From NCBI GenBank assembly GCA_052034685.1, contig JBPOIH010000005.1:1-47360 (forward strand): a stretch of DNA of 47,360 nucleotides, written 5' to 3'. Under the pieces are notes generated by a model. It saw nothing but the letters and a program-made list of their open reading frames with translations, was not told where the DNA came from and made no database searches. A program made the position numbers and the translations under genes. This DNA comes from CAYUUR01 sp052034685 (GTDB lineage Bacteria; Patescibacteriota; Saccharimonadia; Saccharimonadales; CAYUUR01). Positions 15,857 through 23,838 of the stretch are shown in pieces (position 1 is the first letter of the stretch; the number at the start of each line of letters is the position of its first letter).

Positions 15857-16216
15857 ATGGGTGCATACAGCTATCAGAATCTTGAGGTATGGAACAGGTC
15901 TGTCGACTTAGTTGTTGATGTTTATCAAATTGTCTCTAAGTTACCAAAACACGAAACCTACGCTTTGGGTGACCAGTTGAGGAGGGCTGCCGTATCAGTT
16001 CCAAGTAATATTGCTGAAGGCCAGAAACGTTTTAGCGTTAAGGACACAACACATTTTTGTACGATAGCACTCGGGTCTTTGGCGGAACTGGAAACACAGC
16101 TCATAATCGTCAATCGAGTGTATACTATAGAAACGTCAAAAGTTTTAGAAAGCTGTGAGATAATAACACGTATGTTGCACGCACTTATTAAGTCCCTAAG
16201 AGGTTCGAGTGTCTAA
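15857..16216 (+). CDS. Four-helix-bundle protein (S23/23S-intervening-sequence family)
   Basis: The 119-residue protein matches the TIGR02436-type four-helix-bundle family (YQNLEVWNRSVDLVVDVY, the LRRAAVSVPSNIAEG motif, and the SLAELETQLIIVNR helix). Members are known as proteins encoded in 23S rRNA intervening sequences and are fold relatives of Avd of diversity-generating retroelements; their biochemical role is poorly known. Here the gene sits between frr and uppS, bounded by inverted heptamer arrays. The left array supplies its ribosome-binding site and the right array overlaps its stop codon. It looks like an inserted cassette. Confidence 0.9.
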   Translation: MGAYSYQNLEVWNRSVDLVVDVYQIVSKLPKHETYALGDQLRRAAVSVPSNIAEGQKRFSVKDTTHFCTIALGSLAELETQLIIVNRVYTIETSKVLESCEIITRMLHALIKSLRGSSV

Positions 16217-16919
16217 TCCTCAATCCTCAATCCTCAGTCCTCAGTCTGTTCCACGGCACGTTGGAATTATATTAGACGGTAACCGAAGATGGGCAAAAGC
16301 CCAGGGTTTACCAGCAGTTGAGGGCCATCGGCGTGGTATGGAAGTCTTCAAGGATGTCTCTCTGGCGGCATTTGACCGTGGCGTACAGTACGTATCAGCG
16401 TACATATTTTCAACCGAAAACTGGAAGCGCACCGAAGAAGAAGTCTCATATCTTATGGGTTTGGTAGTTAAGGCGGTCGAGAAGCATCTCGACACATTTC
16501 ATGACGCAGGTATCCGCTTGGTACATATGGGAACTCGCGAAAACTTGAACACAAAAGTACTAGAAGCGATCGATAGAAGTGTGGCCAAAACGGCAGCCAA
16601 CAAGCGCGGAACGCTGGCGTTATGTTTCAACTATGGTGGACATCAGGAAATTGTCGATGCCGTGCAGTCAATTGTTGATGCTGGCGAAAAAACTATTAGC
16701 AAAGACACTATCGCTGCGGCGGTGTATGTGCCAGAAGTGCCGCCTTGTGATCTAATCATTAGAACGTCGGGCGAACAGCGTTTGAGCGGGTTTATGTTGT
16801 GGCGCAGTGAGTATGCAGAATTGAAGTTTGTCGACAAACACTGGCCAGATTTTTCTGTTGCCGATCTTGACGATACCCTAGAAGAATACAAAAACCGCGA
16901 AAGACGGGTGGGCAAGTAA
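16209..16919 (+). CDS. uppS: Isoprenyl (undecaprenyl) diphosphate synthase
   Basis: This cis-prenyltransferase makes the C55 carrier lipid for peptidoglycan and surface polymers. The 236-residue protein has the catalytic Asp23 in ILDGNRRWAK, the AYIFSTENWKR block and the DLIIRTSGEQRLSGFMLWRSEYAEL block. The GTG start at 16209 is the only plausible one. The first 13 residues (SNPQSSILSPQS) are encoded by a heptamer array and precede the conserved fold. The gene overlaps the four-helix gene by 8 bp and abuts rseP. cdsA and dxr, often found next, are absent. Confidence 0.95.
   Translation: MSNPQSSILSPQSVPRHVGIILDGNRRWAKAQGLPAVEGHRRGMEVFKDVSLAAFDRGVQYVSAYIFSTENWKRTEEEVSYLMGLVVKAVEKHLDTFHDAGIRLVHMGTRENLNTKVLEAIDRSVAKTAANKRGTLALCFNYGGHQEIVDAVQSIVDAGEKTISKDTIAAAVYVPEVPPCDLIIRTSGEQRLSGFMLWRSEYAELKFVDKHWPDFSVADLDDTLEEYKNRERRVGK
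16215..16246 (-). repeat. Heptamer array, right boundary of the four-helix cassette
   Basis: Plus-strand units are AATCCTC three times, AGTCCTC and AGTC. Its reverse complement begins GACTGAGGA, the same as the outer end of the left array, so the two are inverted. It encodes the N-terminus of UppS. Confidence 0.85.
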
Positions 16920-18043
16920 TGCCGCTTGCATTGCTTGTCTTTGGGCTGTTGATGTTTGTGGCTTTGGTTGTGGTCCACGAATGGGGACACTACATTGCAG
17001 CGCGGCGAAACGGTATTGAAGTAGAAGAGTTTGGTATTGGTTTTCCACCAAAGGCCAAGACAATCACTAAGCGCCACGGTACCGAATTTACCCTTAACTG
17101 GTTGCCATTAGGTGGCTTTGTAAAGCTCAAAGGTGAGCACGACGCCGACACTGAACCTGGCACCTATGGCGCAGCGCGCTTGCCCGCAAAGGTAAAAGTC
17201 ATGCTGGCTGGCGTCGGTATGAACCTGTTAGTGGCATTTGTGCTTCTGACAATTCTTGCCGTAACAGGCATGCCGAAGATTATTGATAATCAGTTTACAG
17301 TTTCTTCCGACACAAAAGTGGTCAATCAAACGGTTTTGGTTGGAGCGGTCACAGATAATTCTCCAGCCGCCAAAGCTGGTTTAGAGCAAGACGATGAACT
17401 GGTATCTGTTGGAGCACCGGGTCAGACACCAGTAGTTGTTGTTTCATCCAGTGAATTCCCCAGTGTGACCAAACAGTTTGCCGGTCAAACAGTTGACGTG
17501 ACGTATGTTCGTGATGGCGAGCAGCGTGTCGCGAGCGCCACGCTAGAAAGCGCTGCGGCCGTTGAAGCGAGCCGTTCTACTGACGATCCAAAGGGCTACC
17601 TCGGCATCATACCTTCTGATTATGTGATACAACGATCGACGTGGTCAGCACCAGTCGTTGCAGTAGGTTTTATCGGTCAAGCAACGGTACAGACGCTCGA
17701 TGGGCTTGGTTCGGCACTCGGCAACCTCTTTACTGGTAACGCCGCCAAAGCCGGTGAGCAAGTCTCGGGACCGGTTGGGATATTCGGCGTGCTTAAGCGC
17801 GGCAGTGAACTTGGCATAGGCTTTGTACTAATGATCATCGCGCTTATTTCGCTCACACTTGCCATTATGAATGCGTTGCCGATCCCAGCACTGGACGGTG
17901 GCCGATTGTTTGTGACAATACTGTATCGTGCGCTTCGTAAGCCGCTGACACCTAAGGCAGAGGAGCGAATCCATGGCACAGGCTTTGCGGTGCTCATGAT
18001 ACTGTTCCTGGTGATAACTATCGTGGATGTGAAGCGGCTATAG
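16919..18043 (+). CDS. rseP: Site-2 protease-type M50 membrane metalloprotease
   Basis: It cleaves membrane-embedded substrates within the bilayer. The 374-residue protein has HEWGH (His20, Glu21, His24) in the first membrane helix, one PDZ domain (about 105-210), and the third zinc-ligand motif NALPIPALDGGRLF near residues 318-332 in a late helix. It has about four membrane segments. The start ATG overlaps the uppS stop (TAATG). The substrate is unknown; anti-sigma factors and signal-peptide remnants are family precedents. Confidence 0.93.
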   Translation: MPLALLVFGLLMFVALVVVHEWGHYIAARRNGIEVEEFGIGFPPKAKTITKRHGTEFTLNWLPLGGFVKLKGEHDADTEPGTYGAARLPAKVKVMLAGVGMNLLVAFVLLTILAVTGMPKIIDNQFTVSSDTKVVNQTVLVGAVTDNSPAAKAGLEQDDELVSVGAPGQTPVVVVSSSEFPSVTKQFAGQTVDVTYVRDGEQRVASATLESAAAVEASRSTDDPKGYLGIIPSDYVIQRSTWSAPVVAVGFIGQATVQTLDGLGSALGNLFTGNAAKAGEQVSGPVGIFGVLKRGSELGIGFVLMIIALISLTLAIMNALPIPALDGGRLFVTILYRALRKPLTPKAEERIHGTGFAVLMILFLVITIVDVKRL

Positions 18044-18044
18044 T

Positions 18045-18869
18045 ATGAATATGGTCTGGCTACTACTTGCAAACGTTGTGCTCTTCGGGCTCATCCGTTA
18101 TATTTCGCAGTCCAAACGACACAAAACAAACAAAGGCGTTGTTAACTGGGATGGTTACGACGCAGTATCAATTACCGTTGCAATCTATCTGGTCTCACAA
18201 CTCGTCGCCATACTAATTTATAGTCTATACTTGGCCGCCACTGGGGCAACATCGGGTGCGAGCGAGCTGCTTAGCTCATCAGTGTCCCATCAGTTTTTCT
18301 ACATATTGCTCGTTGAGGTGATAACACTAGCAAGCTTGCAGGCTCTGCTCAAGCTGCGCGGCAACGGACTACGTGTTCTTGGTCTTGGAAAGCCTAACTG
18401 GAAGGATCTTGGGTACGTATTAGTTGGGTTTGGCATGTATTTGCCCCTGTTGGTCGTATCGCTTAAGGCCGTAGAAGTACTGGCTCCGACCATCAACCTT
18501 GATCAGCAACAACAGATTGGTTTTGAAAACGCCCAAGGGCCATTGCAGCTACTACTCGTATTCTGTAGTCTCGTTATTCTCCCACCAATCACAGAAGAGA
18601 TTCTGACGCGCGGTTATTTGTATCTTGGCCTCAGGAAGCAGTTGCCCAAAATCTGGGCGGCGCTGATTACCAGTGCGCTGTTTGCTATTGCGCACTTGCA
18701 GTTTGGCAATGGGGCACCACTGCTTTGGACAGCGGCGGTTGATACCTTTGTCCTATCGCTCGTGCTCATTTATATCCGTAATGCCACGGGTAAATTGTGG
18801 GCGCCAATCGGCTTGCATATGCTCAAAAATTTCATCGCCTTCTTAGCTTTGTTTGTTTTTGTGTCGTAA
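18045..18869 (+). CDS. CPBP-family intramembrane glutamic endopeptidase
   Basis: A polytopic 274-residue protein with about 7-8 membrane helices and the CPBP/Abi motifs EEILTRGYLY (about 182-191) and FAIAHLQFG (about 208-216). Homologues act in CaaX-like processing, bacteriocin immunity or other roles, so the substrate is open. It follows rseP after 1 bp, making two intramembrane proteases in one transcript. Confidence 0.9.
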   Translation: MNMVWLLLANVVLFGLIRYISQSKRHKTNKGVVNWDGYDAVSITVAIYLVSQLVAILIYSLYLAATGATSGASELLSSSVSHQFFYILLVEVITLASLQALLKLRGNGLRVLGLGKPNWKDLGYVLVGFGMYLPLLVVSLKAVEVLAPTINLDQQQQIGFENAQGPLQLLLVFCSLVILPPITEEILTRGYLYLGLRKQLPKIWAALITSALFAIAHLQFGNGAPLLWTAAVDTFVLSLVLIYIRNATGKLWAPIGLHMLKNFIAFLALFVFVS

Positions 18870-18874
18870 TGTTG

Positions 18875-18880
18875 TATAAT
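18875..18880 (+). promoter_or_regulatory. -10 box of the proline leader
   Basis: TATAAT ends 9 nt before the leader-peptide ATG, so the transcript should begin about 2-3 nt upstream of that ATG. No strong -35 is visible. Confidence 0.6.
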
Positions 18881-18889
18881 CTAGCTATT

Positions 18890-18946
18890 ATGAAGATTAC
18901 ATTTGAAATCGACGTACCAAAGCCCAGCACTTTCCCGCGGGGCTAG
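18890..18946 (+). CDS. Proline-containing leader peptide (18 aa)
   Basis: A short open frame translating as MKITFEIDVPKPSTFPRG. Prolines are at 10, 12 and 16, each with a different codon (CCA 18917, CCC 18923, CCG 18935). It starts right after a promoter, ends inside a hairpin, and is followed by a terminator before proB-like and proS genes. The arrangement matches ribosome-mediated attenuation. The peptide itself probably has no function beyond being translated. Confidence 0.65.
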   Translation: MKITFEIDVPKPSTFPRG

Positions 18947-18997
18947 TTTGTTTGCGATAAAAATGTAAATCTAACACCCCTCACAAGAGGGGTTTTT
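18921..18997 (+). promoter_or_regulatory. Proline attenuator: pause hairpin, antiterminator and terminator
   Basis: Segment 1, AGCCC (18921-18925), pairs with segment 2, GGGCT (18940-18944). Segment 2 can instead pair through GGGG-TAG (18939-18946) with segment 3, CTA-CCCC (18971-18980). Segment 3, CCCCTC (18977-18982), pairs with segment 4, GAGGGG (18987-18992), followed by TTTTT, an intrinsic terminator. Stalling at the CCA and CCC codons would cover segment 1, free segment 2 and favour read-through. Confidence 0.65.
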
Positions 18998-18999
18998 CA

Positions 19000-19779
19000 A
19001 TGGAGAAGATGATGAGTGAGTTAATAGTAAAGAAGTTTAGCAGCGGTCTTGTAACGAATGAAGATGGCATTGATCATGACGCCATACGACAATACACGGC
19101 TGGGATGACACAAACGTACCTTCGTCAGGGCAAGGGGATTATCGTCGTGACGTCAGGTGCTATTGCAGCAGGACGACAACGTGCTGAAGCCATTAATGGA
19201 CGAGAAGCGATGCTCAAAATGACCACACAACAGTTAGCGACATGCGGCACGATAGCAATGTTTGGTGCCTGGGAGGCTGCATGGGAGGAGCAAGGAGTGT
19301 TATCTGGTAGTGTCGCGGTGACGCATCGTCAACTGGCAGGTCGTTCACTATGGAAACGGTTTTCGAATCGACACGAGAAGCGCGTGTTTGCCCAGACCCT
19401 AAAGGATAATCGCGAATCTGGTATGGCAACAAACACCAATGAGTCAGACGCGATTAGTATTGCCGAGCTATTCAAGGAAAACGACGGGCTGGGCTGCCAT
19501 GTCTCAATGACGGCCAATGCAGATGAGTACCAAATGTTCACAAAGAACGGCGGCTTGGTTGATGAAAACGGTCAGCTGGTTAGTGTAATTAACAATGGGA
19601 ATATTGATTGGGCACGAGAGCTGGTTGCCTCACGAGAGACGAGCGTGACTGGTCGTGGTGGCTTTTCTGCAAAGATAGAAGCGGGTTGGGAAGCCGCGCA
19701 GGCCGGCATTGCGTCGAGCATTGCCGCCGTTAACAAAGATATGACAGGCGAGCGCGTGACGCGCTTTGTGGTAGGATAA
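19000..19779 (+). CDS. proB: Glutamate 5-kinase-like amino acid kinase
   Basis: Glutamate 5-kinase phosphorylates glutamate in the first step of proline synthesis. The protein has the amino-acid-kinase fold: an N-terminal KKFSSGLVT loop, IIVVTSGAIAAGRQR, TNTNESDAISIAE and GRGGFSAKIEAG. At about 259 residues it lacks the C-terminal PUA domain of the long form and is divergent in the ND-L(G) substrate loop, so a different acidic substrate is possible. The true start may be 19012: GGAG at 19002-19005 lies 6 nt before that ATG. The upstream proline attenuator supports the assignment. proA and proC are not in the window. Confidence 0.75.
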   Translation: MEKMMSELIVKKFSSGLVTNEDGIDHDAIRQYTAGMTQTYLRQGKGIIVVTSGAIAAGRQRAEAINGREAMLKMTTQQLATCGTIAMFGAWEAAWEEQGVLSGSVAVTHRQLAGRSLWKRFSNRHEKRVFAQTLKDNRESGMATNTNESDAISIAELFKENDGLGCHVSMTANADEYQMFTKNGGLVDENGQLVSVINNGNIDWARELVASRETSVTGRGGFSAKIEAGWEAAQAGIASSIAAVNKDMTGERVTRFVVG

Positions 19780-19783
19780 AGGA

Positions 19784-21040
19784 ATGAAAATATCCCAGTT
19801 GTTTACCCGTACACGCAAAGATGCACCAGCCGATGAGACTGCCAAGAATGCCCAGCTACTGATAAGAGCAGGGTATATCCATAAAGAAATGGCAGGTGTT
19901 TACGCGTATCTACCGCTTGGCGTGCGCGTGCTTGAAAATATCAAACAAATTGTACGAGAAGAGATGAACGGAGTTGGCGGGCAAGAAGTCCAGATGACAG
20001 TGCTTCAGCCAAAGGAAATATTTGAGAAAACTGATCGTTGGGATGACAAAAAAGTTGATAACTGGTTCAAGACAAAGCTCGTTAACGGCACAGAACTTGG
20101 CATGGGGCTGACTCATGAAGAGCCGATTGTAGATATGCTGGCTGATTACTTGAAGTCTTATAAGGATTTGCCAATGTTGACATATCAGATCCAAGGAAAG
20201 TTCAGGAACGAGCTTCGCGCCCAGGCCGGTTTGCTGCGTGGACGAGAGTTTGTCATGAAAGATATGTACAGTTTTGCGCGTGACCAAAAAGAACACGAAG
20301 AAATCTATGAAAAGGTTGCGGATGCTTACGCGCGAGTGTATCAGCGGCTTGGAATCGGCGACATAACGTTCCGGACATATGCTGACGGCGGCATCTTTAC
20401 CCCTCGTTTTAGTGATGAATTTCAGATGTTGAGCGAAATCGGCGAGGATACAATTTATGTGGATGAAGCGCGAAAACTTGCGGTTAACAAAGAAGTGCTT
20501 GACGACAAAAGATTAGACGAAACCGAGATAGATAAAACAGCTCTCAAAGAATACCGGGCGATTGAAGTAGGCAATATCTTTCCACTTGAGAGCAAGTATA
20601 CTGATGCACTTGGAGTTTTTTATAACGATGAAGATGGTAAACAGCAGAAGATTATCGCGGGCTGTTATGGCATCGGCGTGAGTCGGCTGATGGGTGCCCT
20701 TGCAGAGCATTTTTCTGACGAGCGTGGTCTGGTCTGGCCTGACAATATTGCGCCGGCAAAAGTTTACTTGGCGAGTGTAGGCAATAGTGAGGCAGTTGTT
20801 AAGGCAAGTGATGAGCTGTACGAAACCTTGCAAAAGCTTGGTGTCGAGGTGCTATACGATGACCGTGATGTCCGACCAGGAGAAAAGTTCGCTGATGCAG
20901 ATTTACTCGGTATTCCATATCGCGTAGTCATCAGTGAGAAAACCCTTGAGCAGGGCAAGATTGAGCTCAAACAGCGTACTGATAAAGAGTCAAAACTTGT
21001 TACAAAAGACGAACTTACAAAGGTGCTAGGAGTTAATTAG
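19784..21040 (+). CDS. proS: Prolyl-tRNA synthetase, short form
   Basis: It charges tRNA-Pro. The 418-residue class II synthetase has motif 1 (LPLGVRVLENI), the TxE-like loop GLTHEEPIVD, motif 2 (KFRNELRAQAGLLRGREFVMKDMYSF), motif 3 (GCYGIGVSRLMGALAEH) and an anticodon-binding domain (about 320-415). The roughly 180-residue INS editing domain of typical bacterial ProRS is missing between motifs 2 and 3. Some bacteria with short ProRS rely on a free YbaK-type deacylase. It lies 4 bp after proB and shares its attenuator. Confidence 0.95.
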   Translation: MKISQLFTRTRKDAPADETAKNAQLLIRAGYIHKEMAGVYAYLPLGVRVLENIKQIVREEMNGVGGQEVQMTVLQPKEIFEKTDRWDDKKVDNWFKTKLVNGTELGMGLTHEEPIVDMLADYLKSYKDLPMLTYQIQGKFRNELRAQAGLLRGREFVMKDMYSFARDQKEHEEIYEKVADAYARVYQRLGIGDITFRTYADGGIFTPRFSDEFQMLSEIGEDTIYVDEARKLAVNKEVLDDKRLDETEIDKTALKEYRAIEVGNIFPLESKYTDALGVFYNDEDGKQQKIIAGCYGIGVSRLMGALAEHFSDERGLVWPDNIAPAKVYLASVGNSEAVVKASDELYETLQKLGVEVLYDDRDVRPGEKFADADLLGIPYRVVISEKTLEQGKIELKQRTDKESKLVTKDELTKVLGVN

Positions 21041-21046
21041 CAGTCT

Positions 21047-21055
21047 TGATATAAT
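21047..21055 (+). promoter_or_regulatory. Extended -10 promoter of greA
   Basis: TGATATAAT (TG at 21047-21048, TATAAT at 21050-21055) is a full extended -10. It gives a leader of about 50 nt with GAGAGGA before greA. Confidence 0.65.
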
Positions 21056-21113
21056 GGGGCTGAAACCGGACGACATACCCTGGTGAACTACCAACAACGA
21101 GAGGATTTAACAG

Positions 21114-21575
21114 ATGAAAAAACTATTCCACCTGACCAAAGACGGCGTAAGTGAACTCCAGGCAGAACTGGCAGATTTGATTGCTATGCGACCAGAACTT
21201 GCCGAGCGAATCAAGAGCGCCCGTGAGTTTGGCGACCTATCAGAGAACGCCGAATATTCTTCAGCGCGTCAAGAACAAGAAAAAGCCGAAAGTCGCATTG
21301 CTGAGATAGAGCACATCCTACAGAATGTAGATGTTATCAAGAAGCCAAAAGGTGATAGCAAAGTTCAGCTTGGTTCCAAGATTACTCTGAAGGCCAGTGA
21401 CAGCAAGACCAAAGAGTTCCAGGTTGTGGGTACTGTAGAGGCAGATCCATTAAACGGTAAGATTTCTGACGAATCACCAATCGGTAAGGCGCTCATGAAC
21501 AAAAAAGTTGGCGACGACGTCGAGATCGTAACACCTGCTGAGACTGCAACCTACAAAGTCGTAGAAATTAGCTAA
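21114..21575 (+). CDS. greA: Transcription elongation factor GreA
   Basis: GreA enters the RNA polymerase secondary channel and promotes cleavage of backtracked RNA. The 153-residue protein has the N-terminal coiled coil with the tip motif GDLSENAEY (acidic tip residues) and the C-terminal FKBP-like domain (SPIGKALMNKKVGDDVEI). Length and order are standard. It has its own promoter, and a ferredoxin gene begins 1 bp after it. Confidence 0.97.
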   Translation: MKKLFHLTKDGVSELQAELADLIAMRPELAERIKSAREFGDLSENAEYSSARQEQEKAESRIAEIEHILQNVDVIKKPKGDSKVQLGSKITLKASDSKTKEFQVVGTVEADPLNGKISDESPIGKALMNKKVGDDVEIVTPAETATYKVVEIS

Positions 21576-21576
21576 T

Positions 21577-21855
21577 ATGCTCGAGAGTGAGTCCCGATTG
21601 TTTATATCGGCGGACGCTGATATGTGTTCTGGCTGCGGCAGGTGTGTTAAGCATGCGCCTGACCTCTTTGGGCACGCTGATGACGGGCTTGTCCGGGTCA
21701 GGATAGGTGAGACGTTGCTCAATATCATGGAAGAAGCGCCCGTGCCAAAAGATAGAGAACATGCTGCTGTGCTTGCTGCGGAAGATTGCCCAGGCGAGGT
21801 TATTTACATTGATAGTCATGTTGTGCGTGTGTTCGTGCCTAACGATTCACTCTAA
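21577..21855 (+). CDS. Single-cluster [4Fe-4S] ferredoxin
   Basis: A 92-residue electron carrier of the monocluster type. Cys17, Cys20 and Cys23 (CSGCGRC) and Cys70 followed by proline (EDCPGEV) ligate one cubane. The layout matches the CxxCGxC...CP ferredoxins of Gram-positives. No partner reductase or oxidase is nearby. It starts 1 bp after greA, and its Shine-Dalgarno would lie inside the greA 3' end. Confidence 0.88.
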   Translation: MLESESRLFISADADMCSGCGRCVKHAPDLFGHADDGLVRVRIGETLLNIMEEAPVPKDREHAAVLAAEDCPGEVIYIDSHVVRVFVPNDSL

Positions 21856-21913
21856 CTACCGTAAACTGGCAAAATCCTATACAATAACCCCAGATTTTTG
21901 AAAAAGGAACAAA

Positions 21914-23422
21914 ATGGCAACACTCAAAGAACTGCGCGATGAGCGCCTGCGTAAACTAGAGGAACTACAAAAACTTGGCGTCAATCCGTACCCTGCTAAA
22001 GCTACGCGAACACACGCGGCAGAAGAGGTCACAGAAAAATTTGCTGAGCTCGAAGGCAAGTCAGTTTCTGTGGCTGGGCGCATTCAATCAATCCGTAAGT
22101 TTGGCAAAATCGCCTTTGTAGTTATCAAAGATGATGCGCATGAGCTACAGCTCTTTTGGCGTTCAACAGATAAAAAACCGGACCATACAAACAGTGAGAT
22201 TGGCATGGATCAGATTAGTTTGCTCGATAGTGGCGACTTTGTAGAATGCTCTGGCAAAGTCATAAAAACACAGACTGGCGAGATTTCGGTTGAGGTTGAG
22301 ACGCTCCGTTTGCTTACCAAAAGCCTCCGGCCAATGCCGACCAAACAAGATGGCTTTACTAACAAAGAAGAGCGCTTGCGCCGTCGCTACATCGACACCA
22401 ATGTGAACGAAGACGTCCGCCAGCGTTATATTCGTCGCAGTAAATTCTGGCAAGCAACTCGTGACTTCCTGAACCAACATGGTTTCCTGGAGATTAACGT
22501 GCCGGTGCTTGAGCACACCACTGGTGGCGCGGACGCAAACCCATTTGTAACGCACATGGATGCGATTGATCAAGATTTTTACCTGCGCATTAGTCATGAA
22601 TTGCCACTGAAGCGACTGTTGGGCGGTGGGTACGAAAAAGTCTATGACATCGGCCCACGCTTTCGGAACGAAAACTACACTGACGAGCACTTGCCGGAGC
22701 ACATCGCTATGGAATGGTACTGGGCGTACGCTGACTGGCGTGATGGCATGGAGTTTATGACCGAGATGTATCGACATGTGCTGAAAGAGACCTTTGGCAC
22801 GCTCAAGTTCAAGCTCGGCGAGTTTGACATCGATCTGAGCAAGCCTTGGGATGAGTGGGATTACTGCGAAACAATCCAGAAAAAGTACGGCCTTAACCCG
22901 CTTGATTGTACGATTGAGGAAGTCAAAAAGGCCCTCAAAGACAACAACCTCGAAGTAGAAAAGACCGAAAACATCGCGCGCGGTGTCGACAAACTCTGGA
23001 AGAATATTCGCAAAGACGTTGCAGGCCCAATCTGGCTCATCAATACGCCGCTGTTCATCAGTCCGCTGGCCAAAGCAAATACTGACAATCCACAGACTGT
23101 ACAGCGCTTCCAGCCTGTGATGGCCGGTTCTGAACTTGGTAATGGCTTTTCTGAACTGAATAACCCGCTGGAGCAATTGCAACGATTTGTTGAGCAACAA
23201 CAGATGCGTGACGCTGGTGACGATGAAGCCATGATGCTTGATATCGATTTTGTAGAGATGCTGGAATACGGCATGCCGCCTGCCTGTGGCTGGGGCTACT
23301 CTGAGCGCGTATTCTGGATCTTTGAAGGTGTGACGGCACGAGAGGGCGTTCCGTTCCCACAACTTCGCAGCGAGGTAGACAGCGTAACAAAAAGCATCTA
23401 CCCCGATATTAAACTGTCATGA
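21914..23422 (+). CDS. lysS: Lysyl-tRNA synthetase, class II
   Basis: It charges tRNA-Lys. The 502-residue protein has an N-terminal OB-fold (about 58-150, VAGRIQSIRKFGKIAFVVI), motif 1 (FLEINVPVLEHTTGGADANPF), motif 2 (GPRFRNENYTDEHLPEH) and the FSELNNPLEQ block. Motif 3 reads ACGWGYSERVFWIFEG where the usual form is close to GLGIGIDR; the active-site arginine is kept, but the glycine pattern is unusual. AAAAAGGAAC precedes the ATG. A TATACAAT -10-like box is at 21878-21885. Confidence 0.95.
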   Translation: MATLKELRDERLRKLEELQKLGVNPYPAKATRTHAAEEVTEKFAELEGKSVSVAGRIQSIRKFGKIAFVVIKDDAHELQLFWRSTDKKPDHTNSEIGMDQISLLDSGDFVECSGKVIKTQTGEISVEVETLRLLTKSLRPMPTKQDGFTNKEERLRRRYIDTNVNEDVRQRYIRRSKFWQATRDFLNQHGFLEINVPVLEHTTGGADANPFVTHMDAIDQDFYLRISHELPLKRLLGGGYEKVYDIGPRFRNENYTDEHLPEHIAMEWYWAYADWRDGMEFMTEMYRHVLKETFGTLKFKLGEFDIDLSKPWDEWDYCETIQKKYGLNPLDCTIEEVKKALKDNNLEVEKTENIARGVDKLWKNIRKDVAGPIWLINTPLFISPLAKANTDNPQTVQRFQPVMAGSELGNGFSELNNPLEQLQRFVEQQQMRDAGDDEAMMLDIDFVEMLEYGMPPACGWGYSERVFWIFEGVTAREGVPFPQLRSEVDSVTKSIYPDIKLS

Positions 23423-23790
23423 TACAGGTTCCAACTGATGAAGAATATGACGGTTTGATATCCAAGGCGCTCGATAGCTTATCGGATAAGTACACTTCGC
23501 GCCTTAAGAATGTGCTGATTACGTATGAGGACGAACCTAGTATGGAGCAGCGTGAACGGCTCAAACTACACTGCAATCAGACCTTGTTTGGATTGTACGA
23601 AGGTGTGCCGCTGCCAGCGCGCAATGGCATCGAGCCGCTGCTGCCAGATAGGATCACACTCTTTAAGGTCCCGATGGCGCACGCTACCAACACGCCCGAA
23701 GAACTGTACGCTCAAGTTCGTCATACCTTGTGGCACGAGATGGCGCACTACTTTGGCCTCGACCACAAGCGCATCCATGAGCTAGAGTAG
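23419..23790 (+). CDS. Zincin-like metallopeptidase (DUF1025-type)
   Basis: A small 123-residue protein ending in HEMAHYFGLDHKRI, an extended HExxHxxGxxH zinc site with catalytic Glu. Size and motif match the minimal zincin family Pfam PF06262. Substrates of this family are not known to me. It overlaps the lysS stop by 4 bp (ATGA). Confidence 0.88.
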   Translation: MIQVPTDEEYDGLISKALDSLSDKYTSRLKNVLITYEDEPSMEQRERLKLHCNQTLFGLYEGVPLPARNGIEPLLPDRITLFKVPMAHATNTPEELYAQVRHTLWHEMAHYFGLDHKRIHELE

Positions 23791-23793
23791 ATA

Positions 23794-23822
23794 TTGATAT
23801 CGCGATAGAAATATTGTATAAT
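23794..23822 (+). promoter_or_regulatory. Strong promoter of the sigma-factor gene
   Basis: TTGATA (23794-23799) and TATAAT (23817-23822) have a 17-bp spacer, close to the consensus housekeeping promoter. The -10 box ends 16 nt before the ATG. Confidence 0.8.
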
Positions 23823-23838
23823 CGGCTGTTGAACTTCT

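Noticed and set aside
22163..23362. Long minus-strand open frame (399 codons) opposite lysS
   Set aside because: It is antisense to a clear LysRS, has no family signature and no promoter or ribosome-binding site; codon bias of the sense gene explains it.
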